This document shows, in pieces, positions 8,234 to 15,977 of a DNA stretch of 64,000 nucleotides (positions are counted from its first letter, which is position 1; every line of letters starts with the position of its first letter). The notes under the pieces are model-generated. The model saw only the letters and a list, made by a program, of their open reading frames with translations, did not search any database and had not been told where the DNA came from. Position numbers and translations under genes: made by a program. This DNA comes from Pseudomonadota bacterium. Its GTDB lineage: Bacteria; Pseudomonadota; Gammaproteobacteria; Pseudomonadales; Azotimanducaceae. The DNA is taken from contig JAQBUI010000010.1 of NCBI GenBank assembly GCA_027624035.1, positions 24,289 to 88,288 on the forward strand. Reading direction: 5' to 3'.

Positions 8234-8316
8234 GCCCTGAACGTGCCCGTATCAGGCACGCTGTAGTCGTCCTGGGAAGTTTCCGACGGCACAGCGTCCA
8301 GCCAGAACGCCATCAA
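8234..8316 (+). repeat. Palindromic dispersed repeat, copy C1
   Basis: Copy with hairpin CGTGCCCGTATCAGGCACG intact, followed by TGTAGTCGT, GGGAAGTTTCCGACGGC and a degenerate end CCAGAACGCCATCAAA. It directly follows the 18-bp tandem array. Confidence 0.85.
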
Positions 8317-8317
8317 A

Positions 8318-8400
8318 GCCCTGAGCGTGCCATTCTGGCACGCCGGAGTCGTGCAAGAAGGTATTCAGCTGGCGCCTCGTAAACAGTGAACTTCCATGAA
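8318..8400 (+). repeat. Palindromic dispersed repeat, copy C2
   Basis: The stem CGTGCC...GGCACG is kept although the loop is changed and shorter (ATTCT instead of seven bases). It ends GAACTTCCATGAA. Stem conservation with a free loop supports a structural role. Confidence 0.8.
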
Positions 8401-8425
8401 CGCCATGAACCCAAGAGCATGTACA

Positions 8426-8506
8426 GCCCTCAGCGTATCCGGGTCAGGACGCCGTTGTCCTGCTGGAAAGTTGACCGATCATAAAGTGAGCGCCCGGAAC
8501 TTCAGT
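8426..8506 (+). repeat. Palindromic dispersed repeat, copy C3 (degenerate)
   Basis: Diverged third copy in the 8140-8592 gene-free interval: AGCCCTCAGCGTATCCGGGTCAGGACGC, then CTGGAAAGTTGACCG and CCCGGAACTTCAG. Alignment is clear only in the leading third and the last 15 bases. Nothing else is recognisable before surE. Confidence 0.6.
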
Positions 8507-8592
8507 ATAACGCGCCATGGTAAGGACTGCGGTTCTTGAATCAATGCTGCAGATCAGTAACACTCCCTGCGGTTGCCACCAAAGGTTCTGAC

Positions 8593-9471
8593 ATGCGAGT
8601 TCTGATCACCAACGACGACGGCGTTGACAGCCCCGGCATTCACGAACTTGCACGCCAGGTGAGTGCTGCCGGCTACGAAGTGATCGTGATTGCGCCGGAT
8701 CACGACGCGTCCGGTACCGGTGCGTCACTGGGAAGAATCTCTGCGGATCACCCGATCGCGGTCAAAGAGGTGCAAATCAATGATCTCGATGTGCCGGTAT
8801 ACGCCATCGCCGGGCCACCGGCACTGTGCGTGGTCACGGCGTATCTTGAAGCCTTCGGCCCGGCGCCCGATGTGGTCGTATCCGGAATCAATGCCGGGTT
8901 GAATACCGGGCGGTCCGCATTGCACAGCGGGACGATCGGCGCCGCCCTCGCGGGGCAGAACTTCGGGCTTCGATCCCTCGCGGTCAGCCTTGCCGGTGCT
9001 GCCCAGTGGTATTGGCCTACCGCGGCCCAGGTCGCCGTGGAAGTCTTGCCCACGGTCATTGAAGGCCCGGATCGCGGGGCCCTGAATCTGAACGTCCCGG
9101 GTATTCCCCGGGATCAGGTCAAGGGCATCCGCTGGGCAGAACTCGCGCACTACAATGCGGTAAAAAGCGCCATCCATCGTGTCGAGGATGGACACATTCA
9201 TTTCCACATGGTGGAGTCCGGCTTTGAACCCCATCAACACTCTGACCTTGCCACCGTGCAGGCGGGCTACGCCGCCCTCACATCGCTACACGGCACAGCC
9301 GAGGTGTGGGCACCCGGCAGTCTGCCGGGCGTTCACTTCGACGCCGCCCTGGGCGTTCACGGTGCCACAGCAGGACATGAACTGCGGGCGTCGAAGGCGT
9401 TCCGGGAAGCCGTGGCGGACGTTCTGGATCAGGCGTTGAGCGCAGACCGGCCCTCCCAGGGAGACAGCTGA
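8593..9471 (+). CDS. surE: 5'/3'-nucleotidase SurE
   Basis: 292-residue SurE: MRVLITNDDGVDSPGI at the start carries the metal-binding Asp pair, and ASGTGASL, SGINAGLNTG and SGTIGAALAG complete the active site. The enzyme removes phosphate from nucleoside 5'- or 3'-monophosphates, and some members act on polyphosphate. The track ORF starts 19 codons earlier; ATG 8593 is chosen for the canonical N-terminus and upstream AAAGG. In E. coli surE lies with pcm, nlpD and rpoS; here none are present. Its 3' end overlaps the convergent HMG-CoA-lyase-like gene by 43 bases. Confidence 0.88.
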   Translation: MRVLITNDDGVDSPGIHELARQVSAAGYEVIVIAPDHDASGTGASLGRISADHPIAVKEVQINDLDVPVYAIAGPPALCVVTAYLEAFGPAPDVVVSGINAGLNTGRSALHSGTIGAALAGQNFGLRSLAVSLAGAAQWYWPTAAQVAVEVLPTVIEGPDRGALNLNVPGIPRDQVKGIRWAELAHYNAVKSAIHRVEDGHIHFHMVESGFEPHQHSDLATVQAGYAALTSLHGTAEVWAPGSLPGVHFDAALGVHGATAGHELRASKAFREAVADVLDQALSADRPSQGDS

Positions 9472-10511
9472 CCCTCATAGACACCGGCACCTTTGCGGAA
9501 ATGCGCGGCCTCGTCCAGGGTCTCCACAAACGGCATGTCTCGCGGATACAGGTCCTTGCCGCGGGGACGAGGGCCGGCCTTGGAAATATGCCCCCACAGG
9601 GGATGGCCAACGACTTCCTCGGCGATGGCAGCCGCTTCGATCAGCTTATCCAGGTTATAACCGGTTTCGATCCCGATCTCGTGACAGAGATCGACAAAAT
9701 CCTCCGTGGGGACATGCCCCGCCGCACGACCATTGCCGCAGTATGGGCAGCCCCCCATTCCTCCGATAGAAGTATCAAATGAATCCACGCCGAGCTTCAG
9801 GGCCTCGTAGTAGCTGGCCATGGTCACGCCCCGGGTATTGTGCAGATGCATGTGAAAGCTGGTAATTTCCGGCCAGCGTTCCATGATCTCCTGCAGAGTC
9901 TGTTCCACGGTATGGGGCATGTTCCAGCCCATGGCCTCAACAAAGGAGCACCGCGTTACTGGAATATCCGCCTCGTGCCAGGCGTCGATCATCAGTTCCA
10001 GCAGGTCCATACGCTGGGCGAGGGTGAACTCACCTTCGTAGTTCGAACCAAACGGATTTCCCAGGGTCACGCCCCCACTTTCAGCCCCCGCTTTCTTCGC
10101 GGCAGACACCGTGCCCGCAATGCCTGCAATCTGCTGGGCCTGGGTGCGGTTATAGTTGCGCCGGGCAAACGTATCGCACAACTCCACGTGGACCGACGGT
10201 CTGCCACGACGCCGCACGTCGACCTTGGGATAGTAGGCATCCGCCCGATCAAAGCCCTTCTTGTTGAACACCGCGGCGGTATAGGTGATGCCCGGCTTCG
10301 GCACAAACTGCTCGGCAATCTCGTCAATACAGGCCATCTGCGGTGTCCACTTGGGGTGAGCAAAGGAGCCGATTGAAATCACCTTCGCGCCGGTTTCCCC
10401 GAGGGCATCCAGCAGGCGCAGTTTTTCGGAAACAGGGATGTCCGCGCGCTCAATCTGCAGACCCTCGCGCATGGTGTCGTCGGTAATGGTGACAGATTTG
10501 GGAAATGCCAT
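9429..10511 (-). CDS. HMG-CoA lyase-like (DRE-TIM metallolyase) enzyme
   Basis: 360-residue TIM-barrel lyase/synthase of the HMGL-like family. Features: ITDDTMREGLQ (the D-x-x-R-E metal/enol motif of DRE-TIM enzymes), FHMHLHNTRGVTMASYYEAL (metal-binding HxH), and SIGGMGGCPYCGNGRAAG (glycine-rich loop with the cysteine found in HMG-CoA lyases). Members cleave or condense acyl-CoA or 2-oxo acids, for example HMG-CoA to acetoacetate plus acetyl-CoA; the exact substrate is uncertain. ATG at 10511. It probably belongs with the acyl-CoA catabolic genes elsewhere in the window, although it stands alone here. Confidence 0.83.
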   Translation of the reverse strand: MAFPKSVTITDDTMREGLQIERADIPVSEKLRLLDALGETGAKVISIGSFAHPKWTPQMACIDEIAEQFVPKPGITYTAAVFNKKGFDRADAYYPKVDVRRRGRPSVHVELCDTFARRNYNRTQAQQIAGIAGTVSAAKKAGAESGGVTLGNPFGSNYEGEFTLAQRMDLLELMIDAWHEADIPVTRCSFVEAMGWNMPHTVEQTLQEIMERWPEITSFHMHLHNTRGVTMASYYEALKLGVDSFDTSIGGMGGCPYCGNGRAAGHVPTEDFVDLCHEIGIETGYNLDKLIEAAAIAEEVVGHPLWGHISKAGPRPRGKDLYPRDMPFVETLDEAAHFRKGAGVYEGQLSPWEGRSALNA

Positions 10512-10554
10512 GGTGCCTAGCCTCTTTAAGTGAATCTCAATCGGTCGGTTAAGT

Positions 10555-10604
10555 CAGCGTCATCAGACGTAGAGTGTGGCGAGCCAGCGGCATCAGACGT
10601 TGAG
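10555..10604 (+). repeat. Short direct repeat (20 bp, period 30)
   Basis: CAGCGTCATCAGACGTAGAG is followed 30 bases later by CAGCGGCATCAGACGTTGAG, upstream of the HMG-CoA-lyase-like gene. It could be paired regulator sites or a chance duplication. Nothing else is recognisable between 10512 and 10652. Confidence 0.5.
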
Positions 10605-10652
10605 AACGCTGGGAATAGAGTAATGCAGCACTCGCCAACTTGGCAAATTTGC

Positions 10653-11348
10653 CTACATCGCCAGATCGTGGGCCGCGTCATCCGTCAGCTCACTGATTAC
10701 CGGCGGCGTCGATGTGATCACGATGCCCTCCCGGGCGAGCCCACGGGTCACGCCGGGTAGTATCTGCTCAAGATATGGCAACAGCCGGGGATTGTCGACA
10801 GGGTCGAAGTCATACCGCTGCATCTCCGCGAAGGCCGTGGCCGGCGCGACCTCGCCAATGAGCGTTTCGTATAGAAACAGCACCCCACCTGTGCGCTGGG
10901 TTCCGGCTGCACAGTGCACCAGAACGCGACGCCCCTGGTCCAGCTCCGCATCGATCTTTTTGATGGCCCCGATATAGCTCACCATGTCCCCGGTGCCGTC
11001 CCCGGCAAGGGGAAAGCGGGCAATCTCGATGCCGAGTTCATCGGCTATGGCTCGCTCGGCCGTCTGGAATTCATGCCCCTCGACCTCAACTGTCAGGGTA
11101 ACGATGGTGTCGATACGGTGCTTCTCGAGCACGGATTTGAGAAGGTCCGGATGGATTCGCCCACTTCGATACAGGCTGTCCTCAATCACCACGCCGAAGC
11201 GCTTTGGAAAAATCCTGGGTTTCACGAACTCGTTGAACGCGGCAGCCACGAGGATGACTGCCATGACCACTGCAGTGGCAATGAATATCCGTCGACGCAG
11301 CGAGGGCACGGCGACAGGCTCATTGGGCACGAGGCTGGATGAGGTCAT
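10653..11348 (-). CDS. Membrane-anchored dual-specificity-type phosphatase
   Basis: 231-residue protein with one N-terminal membrane anchor (about residues 20-42) followed by a cysteine-phosphatase domain. The P-loop VHCAAGTQRTGG is a full HCxxGxxRTG motif, and an upstream aspartate in FPLAGDGTGDM could be the general acid. The catalytic domain would face the periplasm if the positive-inside rule holds. Bacterial members dephosphorylate proteins or small phosphate esters and phospholipids. ATG 11348 follows a TTG-GCG in the track. It starts nine bases after the S1/P1 nuclease stop and is co-directional, so both may be one unit. Confidence 0.8.
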   Translation of the reverse strand: MTSSSLVPNEPVAVPSLRRRIFIATAVVMAVILVAAAFNEFVKPRIFPKRFGVVIEDSLYRSGRIHPDLLKSVLEKHRIDTIVTLTVEVEGHEFQTAERAIADELGIEIARFPLAGDGTGDMVSYIGAIKKIDAELDQGRRVLVHCAAGTQRTGGVLFLYETLIGEVAPATAFAEMQRYDFDPVDNPRLLPYLEQILPGVTRGLAREGIVITSTPPVISELTDDAAHDLAM

Positions 11349-11357
11349 CGCCAATTC

Positions 11358-12110
11358 CTACCGGAAGGTCTCGTTCAAGACCCGCGCGAGGCGTACACCC
11401 GCCTGCAACAACCGTTGTTTGACCACGGGCAGATTGTGGTAAGAGTACTCATAAGGGTTTCCCGGCACGGTATAGACCGTTTCCCGCAGGGCGATGGACT
11501 CATTGGCCCAGTCAATGACCCCGGCGTCCTGCCAGATTTGAATCTCCGCAGGGGTCGCCTGGTCGGTAAAATCAGCAAGCTCTGTGTAGCTGAGGCCGGT
11601 CGATTCAATGATTTTGCTATCCCAGATGGCGTGCAGGTTGGTGGGCTCGCCAAACCAGACGGCGGCTATGCCATTACCGCCACGGTCCGGGCCACGCCCG
11701 ACATGCAGTGGCTGATGGATATCGCCAATAAGATGCACCAGCCATCGAAGGGCGATTTCTCTGTCCTGTCTGGACGCGTCCGGGTCGCGCAACTGCCTGA
11801 TGAACAGCCGAATCCTGGCAATCACATCGCCCCTGTCCGACTTTCTGCTTTGATCATAGGTCTCGCCATCCTCGATGGTCACCCAGTGCCAGGTGGAGGC
11901 ATGGTCCCATGCATCATCAGAGCGAATCTCGTCCGCCCAGGTCGACACCTGCGCCAGGGATTCCCTGCCAAGCAGGTCCTGCACGCCAGCCCGGGCCGAG
12001 TCAGTCAGATGATTCTCCGCAATCTGGCCGACCACCCGGTGCCCGGTCGCGCCGAATCCCGACGCGAGGCCGCAGTACACACTCAAAATCATCGCGAGAA
12101 TCGTTCTCAC
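11358..12110 (-). CDS. Secreted S1/P1-type nuclease
   Basis: 250 residues with a signal peptide (MRTILAMILSVYCGLASG) and a zinc-dependent S1/P1 nuclease domain. Zinc ligands appear in GHRVVGQIAE, WADEIRSD, STWHWVTI, HLIGDIHQPLHVG and AIWDSKII. The family degrades single-stranded DNA/RNA and 3'-nucleotides in the periplasm or outside, usually for phosphate or nucleoside gain. The track ORF starts at 12464; GTG 12110 has GGAGGAAAGG directly upstream and yields a proper signal peptide. The predicted mature end is FGATGH, where relatives have Trp-Gly; residue one supplies zinc ligands through its backbone. Confidence 0.87.
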   Translation of the reverse strand: MRTILAMILSVYCGLASGFGATGHRVVGQIAENHLTDSARAGVQDLLGRESLAQVSTWADEIRSDDAWDHASTWHWVTIEDGETYDQSRKSDRGDVIARIRLFIRQLRDPDASRQDREIALRWLVHLIGDIHQPLHVGRGPDRGGNGIAAVWFGEPTNLHAIWDSKIIESTGLSYTELADFTDQATPAEIQIWQDAGVIDWANESIALRETVYTVPGNPYEYSYHNLPVVKQRLLQAGVRLARVLNETFR

Positions 12111-12338
12111 ACCCTTTCCTCCATCCGGATCCAATGGTGATCTTACCGTTCCCCCGGGTTCAATACAGCCGTTCCGGCGGCGAATCCACGAGCAGGAGTT
12201 CCGCCCGGATCTCTCCAGACAGATAGGCGAACACACGGCATCCCTGATTCCTGTGGTTTGCGCCTGGGCACGGACCCGGTTGAGGGCGTTGACCCAGGCT
12301 GATATAACTGTCCGTCCGCCCTGCGAGGAACCCATCAG

Positions 12339-13796
12339 ATGAAGGCCATCTTTGTATTGCTCGACAGCCTGAACCGGAACTATCTGCCAGTGTATGGAAA
12401 CGACTGGGTGAAAGCGCCAAATATCCAGACGCTGTCCAATGACGGGGTGACCATGGATAACCACTGGCTGGGTTCTGCCCCCTGTATGCCGGCACGACGG
12501 GATATTCTTACCGGCCGGCTGAATTTTCTTGAACGAGGCTGGGGAGCAATGGAGCCCTATGACATTCCCTTTACCCGGCTGCTGCGCAGAGGCGGCGTTC
12601 GGTCACACATGGAAACAGACCACTATCACTACTTTCACGTGGGCGGGGAGAACTACCACACCCAGTTCGACACCTACGGTTTCCATCGCGGCCAGGAACA
12701 GGACCCCTGGCAATCCCGGACGCACCCTCCGGAAGAACCGGAACATCTTGGCATGTGGAGCGCCCAGTACTACACCAACACCCTCAAGTTCGATTCGGCC
12801 GACGCATTTCCCACGCCGAAGACTTTCCTTGGCGCCATCGACTGGCTGAAGAACAACGAGGGTGCTGATGACTATATGCTCTGGATCGAAGGCTTTGACC
12901 CCCATGAACCCTTTGACTGTCCCGACGAGTACGTCAAGGCCTATGGGGATGACTGGACCGGCCCCTTGAACGAGTGGACCGGGTACCGCACCTTCGATGC
13001 CGGCGATGAAGCCCTGACCCATCTGCGGCGTCAGTATGCCGGGACGCTCACGATGGCCGACGAATACCTCGGCAAGTTGCTGGGCGAGTTGAAGCGTCAG
13101 GGGATCTACGAAGAAACCCTGATCATCCTGACGACTGATCACGGCCATCTGATTGGCGAGCACGGCGTAACGGGAAAGAACCGCTGGCACGTATGGAACG
13201 AACTCGGCAACCTGCCCATGATCGCCAAGCTGCCAGGCAACCACAACGCCGGCCAGCGGCGAGACCAGCTCAGCCAGAACATCGACGTCATGCCAACCCT
13301 GCTCGACTACTTCAACATTGAACTGCCCCACGCGATTCACGGTGAATCACTGAAATCCGTGTGGGAGAGTGACGCCCCGGTCGCACGGGAAGCAGCGCTC
13401 TATGGCTGGTTCGGGATGCCCGTCAATATCACTGACGGCCGCCATACCTACATGCGAGCAGCCGCAAATGAACAGAACACGCCACTTTATATGCACTATC
13501 AGATTCCCACAGCTTACAGCTTCCACGACGTGCCAGGGCCACGGATGTTCTTTGACCAGGCCGAACTCGGGGCCTTTCTGCCCTGGGTGCAATCTCCGGT
13601 CATGCGCGCACCATCACCCATGCGCCGGACCAGCATCGTCAAGGACAGCCAGTTGTTCAACATTGAGCAGGACCCGGGGCAGACCCGGAATCTCGTCGGC
13701 CAGCCCATCGAGGCGCACTACATCGAACTGCTCAAGCAAACCATGCACAGTGTCGAGGCGCCGCCCAGTCAGTTCGAGCGGCTCGGGCTGGTATAG
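12339..13796 (+). CDS. Type I sulfatase (formylglycine-dependent)
   Basis: 485-residue alkaline-phosphatase-superfamily sulfatase. The N-terminus MKAIFVLLDSLNRNYL supplies the metal-binding Asp. C49 lies in CMPARRDILTG, the C-x-P-x-R site that is oxidised to formylglycine; TTDHGHLIGEHG supplies late metal ligands. No signal peptide is visible, so it is probably cytosolic. It hydrolyses a sulfate (or phosphonate) ester; the substrate is unknown. ATG 12339 is preceded by GAGGAA. The next gene, 17 bases downstream, is the formylglycine-generating enzyme that would activate it. Confidence 0.9.
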   Translation: MKAIFVLLDSLNRNYLPVYGNDWVKAPNIQTLSNDGVTMDNHWLGSAPCMPARRDILTGRLNFLERGWGAMEPYDIPFTRLLRRGGVRSHMETDHYHYFHVGGENYHTQFDTYGFHRGQEQDPWQSRTHPPEEPEHLGMWSAQYYTNTLKFDSADAFPTPKTFLGAIDWLKNNEGADDYMLWIEGFDPHEPFDCPDEYVKAYGDDWTGPLNEWTGYRTFDAGDEALTHLRRQYAGTLTMADEYLGKLLGELKRQGIYEETLIILTTDHGHLIGEHGVTGKNRWHVWNELGNLPMIAKLPGNHNAGQRRDQLSQNIDVMPTLLDYFNIELPHAIHGESLKSVWESDAPVAREAALYGWFGMPVNITDGRHTYMRAAANEQNTPLYMHYQIPTAYSFHDVPGPRMFFDQAELGAFLPWVQSPVMRAPSPMRRTSIVKDSQLFNIEQDPGQTRNLVGQPIEAHYIELLKQTMHSVEAPPSQFERLGLV

Positions 13797-13813
13797 CGAC
13801 CGAGAGTGCGACC

Positions 13814-14761
13814 GTGAGTGACTGCTGCCTCCCCCAGCGCCCAACGGGCCGAACCGGGCGCAGCGACAAGCCAGTCAGCACCGGGCAGGCCGTCACCGAC
13901 AGAAGGGGTATGGTCAATCTCTCGGGCGGGTCGTTCGTGATGGGTTCCAATGATCCGGACGCACGCCAGGAAGATGGCGAGGGCCCGACCCGGACCTTTA
14001 CCCTTCGGCCATTCAGTATTGATGTGACCACCGTCACCAACCAGCAGTTTGCAACCTTTATTGACGCGACCCATTACGAGACGGACGCCGAGTCATTCGG
14101 CTGGTCCTACGTCTTCAAGGGGCTGCTGGCCAGGTCCCGCCAGCGCAAACTGAAATCCAGCCATGACGTCAAGGGTATGAACTGGTGGCTGGCGGTTCCC
14201 GGGGCCAGCTGGCGCAGGCCCGAGGGCTCCGGGTCCAATATCAACAAGCGCATGGATCATCCTGTGGTGCACGTCAGCTGGACCGATGCCGCCGCCTATT
14301 GCGACTGGGCAGGCAAACGGCTGCCTACCGAGGCAGAGTGGGAATTTGCCGCCCGGGGCGGGCTCGACGGCAAACGCCTGCCATGGGGCAACGAACTGCG
14401 GCCTGGTGGAAAACATCGCTGCAATATCTGGCAGGGGGACTTCCCGGACCATAACACCGGCGAAGATGGCTATGTGGGCACCGCCCCATCGAGATCATTT
14501 CGACCCAACGAGTTCGGGCTGTACAACATGTCGGGAAACGTCTGGGAATGGTGCGCAGACTGGTACAGCAAAGACTGGCGCGGCCAGGCGCCAGAGCACG
14601 ACCCCACCGGGCCCGATTCCGGCGAACGCAGGGTCTTGAAGGGTGGCTCCTATCTCTGCCACGACAGTTACTGTAACCGTTACCGGGTAGCAGCCCGCTA
14701 TGCCAATACCCCGGATTCTTCATCCGGACATGCCGGGTTTCGTTGTGTTGCGGATATCTGA
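13814..14761 (+). CDS. Formylglycine-generating enzyme (SUMF1/FGE family)
   Basis: 315-residue FGE-sulfatase domain protein. It begins GGSFVMGSNDPDARQEDGEGP, has HPVVHVSWTDAAAYCDWAGKRLPTEAEWEFAARGG in the middle and FGLYNMSGNVWEWCADWY later. The C-terminal GGSYLCHDSYCNRYR holds both catalytic cysteines (about C282 and C287) that bind copper in aerobic FGEs. It oxidises the sulfatase C-x-P-x-R cysteine to formylglycine. GTG 13814. The operon with the sulfatase makes the substrate-enzyme link strong. Only this sulfatase is seen in the window. Confidence 0.92.
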   Translation: MSDCCLPQRPTGRTGRSDKPVSTGQAVTDRRGMVNLSGGSFVMGSNDPDARQEDGEGPTRTFTLRPFSIDVTTVTNQQFATFIDATHYETDAESFGWSYVFKGLLARSRQRKLKSSHDVKGMNWWLAVPGASWRRPEGSGSNINKRMDHPVVHVSWTDAAAYCDWAGKRLPTEAEWEFAARGGLDGKRLPWGNELRPGGKHRCNIWQGDFPDHNTGEDGYVGTAPSRSFRPNEFGLYNMSGNVWEWCADWYSKDWRGQAPEHDPTGPDSGERRVLKGGSYLCHDSYCNRYRVAARYANTPDSSSGHAGFRCVADI

Positions 14762-14769
14762 CAGCTTCC

Positions 14770-15261
14770 TTAGGTCCGAGACAGAGCCTGTTCGATTCGC
14801 AGCACCTGTTCTGCCACTTGCGCGCCCTGCCCGGTCAGGCTGTACCAGGTGCGGGGCGGATACCCCTCGTCAATGTGACGGTTGACCAGCGCCATCTGTT
14901 CAAGGCCTCGTAGCGCCTGGGTGAGCGCCCGGGGTGTCACGTTCAGGTCCGCCGCGATCACGTTGAACCGGACTGAGGCTTTCAGAATCACCAGCAGGAT
15001 GGGGCAGGACCATTTCCGCCCGAGTATGCCCAGCCCCTCGGAGTGCTCCAGATAGGCCTGGCACGCGGCGGCAACCCGATGCCCCCGGTCGGTCAGGACG
15101 TACTCCGGGCGAAGCGGATGACCATAACCTGGATTTCTGATCACGAGCCCCATGTCCCGCAGCGCCAGCAATGCAGAGCGCAGCGAATCCCGGTTGATGC
15201 CCAGTGTATTGAGCAGCGACACAAACCGGAGCCCCACACCGGACTGATGCAATGCGGCCAA
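14770..15261 (-). CDS. HxlR-like double winged-helix regulator
   Basis: At least 163 residues forming two HxlR-type winged-helix units. The C-terminal one is clear (ILGRKWSCPILLVILK..RFNVIAADLNVTPRALTQALRGLEQMALV). The N-terminal one (FVSLLNTLGINRDSLRSALLALRDMGLVIRN) is more diverged. HxlR proteins normally have one unit and dimerise; here the dimer may be covalent. The start is uncertain: TTG 15261 is used, but the frame is open to about 15340 and upstream codons (LLFHLRWNVHAL) fit a longer HxlR helix with only CTG available. It is divergent from a VOC gene with a candidate operator between. Confidence 0.7.
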   Translation of the reverse strand: MAALHQSGVGLRFVSLLNTLGINRDSLRSALLALRDMGLVIRNPGYGHPLRPEYVLTDRGHRVAAACQAYLEHSEGLGILGRKWSCPILLVILKASVRFNVIAADLNVTPRALTQALRGLEQMALVNRHIDEGYPPRTWYSLTGQGAQVAEQVLRIEQALSRT

Positions 15262-15312
15262 CGCGTGGACGTTCCAGCGCAGATGAAAAAGGAGCTTGAG
15301 GTCTTCGATCAG

Positions 15313-15318
15313 ATTATA
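15313..15318 (-). promoter_or_regulatory. -10 element for HxlR-like gene
   Basis: TATAAT reads toward the regulator gene and sits just beside the right-hand operator arm. A regulator bound to the palindrome would cover the -35 region. No convincing -35 hexamer is visible. Confidence 0.4.
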
Positions 15319-15324
15319 ATTGAC

Positions 15325-15351
15325 TGAAAAGTAAAGGTAGTATACTTTTCA
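15325..15351. promoter_or_regulatory. Candidate HxlR operator (perfect 9-bp inverted repeat)
   Basis: TGAAAAGTA and TACTTTTCA form a perfect 9-bp inverted repeat around a 9-base spacer in the divergent space between the HxlR-like regulator and the VOC gene. TACT...AGTA arms resemble known HxlR-family (YodB/HypR-type) sites. AT-richness stands out from the surrounding GC-rich DNA. Confidence 0.6.
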
Positions 15352-15379
15352 TACTTAAGAGAGTACAGCTCAGACTTTA

Positions 15380-15446
15380 CATGGAAGTTCCGGTCCAACA
15401 CCGTGCCGTCCGGAGAACTTCCCGGCACGACTGCGAGGACACGGGC
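15380..15446 (-). repeat. Palindromic dispersed repeat, copy D (inverted, truncated)
   Basis: The only copy found in minus orientation. It reads CATGGAAGTTCCGG, then CCGGAGAACTTCCCGGCACGAC. The part corresponding to the first hairpin is degenerate. It lies between the HxlR operator and the VOC start codon. Confidence 0.7.
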
Positions 15447-15515
15447 GAGCCGACGGCTCTATCGCTTCGCCAGGTTTAGTGAGAAACCATCCAAAAAGAT
15501 TCGGGGAGACCACAA

Positions 15516-15890
15516 ATGACAATCAAATTCGACGGCAGCATCACCCTTGCGGCCTCGGTCACCGACATCGACCGATCAATCCAGTGGTTCAAGGATACGC
15601 TGGGCTTTGAAGAGATCTTTCGGGCACCCGAAGCAGGCTGGGCCGAGATCACAACGCCCGCAGAAGGCATCAGCATCGGCCTTGGCCAGACTGAGGAAGT
15701 GGACGGAAAGGGGGGTACCACGCCCGTGTTCGGCGTGGCTGACATCAATGCTGCCAGAGCGGAACTTGAAGCGAGGGACGTGAAGTTTGATGGCGACACC
15801 ATCGAGATTCCCGGCCTCGTCAAGCTGGCGACCTTCTATGATCCGGATGGCAATACCTACATGCTGGCAGAGTCGGCGATGAACCAGTAG
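15516..15890 (+). CDS. VOC family protein, divergent from HxlR regulator
   Basis: 124-residue single VOC domain (ASVTDIDRSIQWFKDTLGFEEI at the start, LATFYDPDGNTYMLAES at the end). The first ligand position carries A/S rather than His, and the last is M-L-A-E, so metal binding is doubtful; resistance-type or binding-type VOC proteins look like this. ATG 15516 has GGGGAGACC upstream. Its position opposite an HxlR-type regulator, a family that often senses electrophiles or quinones, suggests a role in handling a reactive compound; this is inference. Confidence 0.83.
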   Translation: MTIKFDGSITLAASVTDIDRSIQWFKDTLGFEEIFRAPEAGWAEITTPAEGISIGLGQTEEVDGKGGTTPVFGVADINAARAELEARDVKFDGDTIEIPGLVKLATFYDPDGNTYMLAESAMNQ

Positions 15891-15977
15891 GCCCCGTTCT
15901 CCGGCCATTTCAGGACTGACCGGCGCACACTCAAGACTCGCTCCAGCGACCGTTTATGCACTGCTTCCAGGGCCAGT

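Noticed and set aside
8162-8506. Possible CRISPR-like array because of regularly spaced repeats
   Set aside because: The 18-bp units have no spacers, the ~85-bp units are palindromic and diverged, and no cas genes occur.
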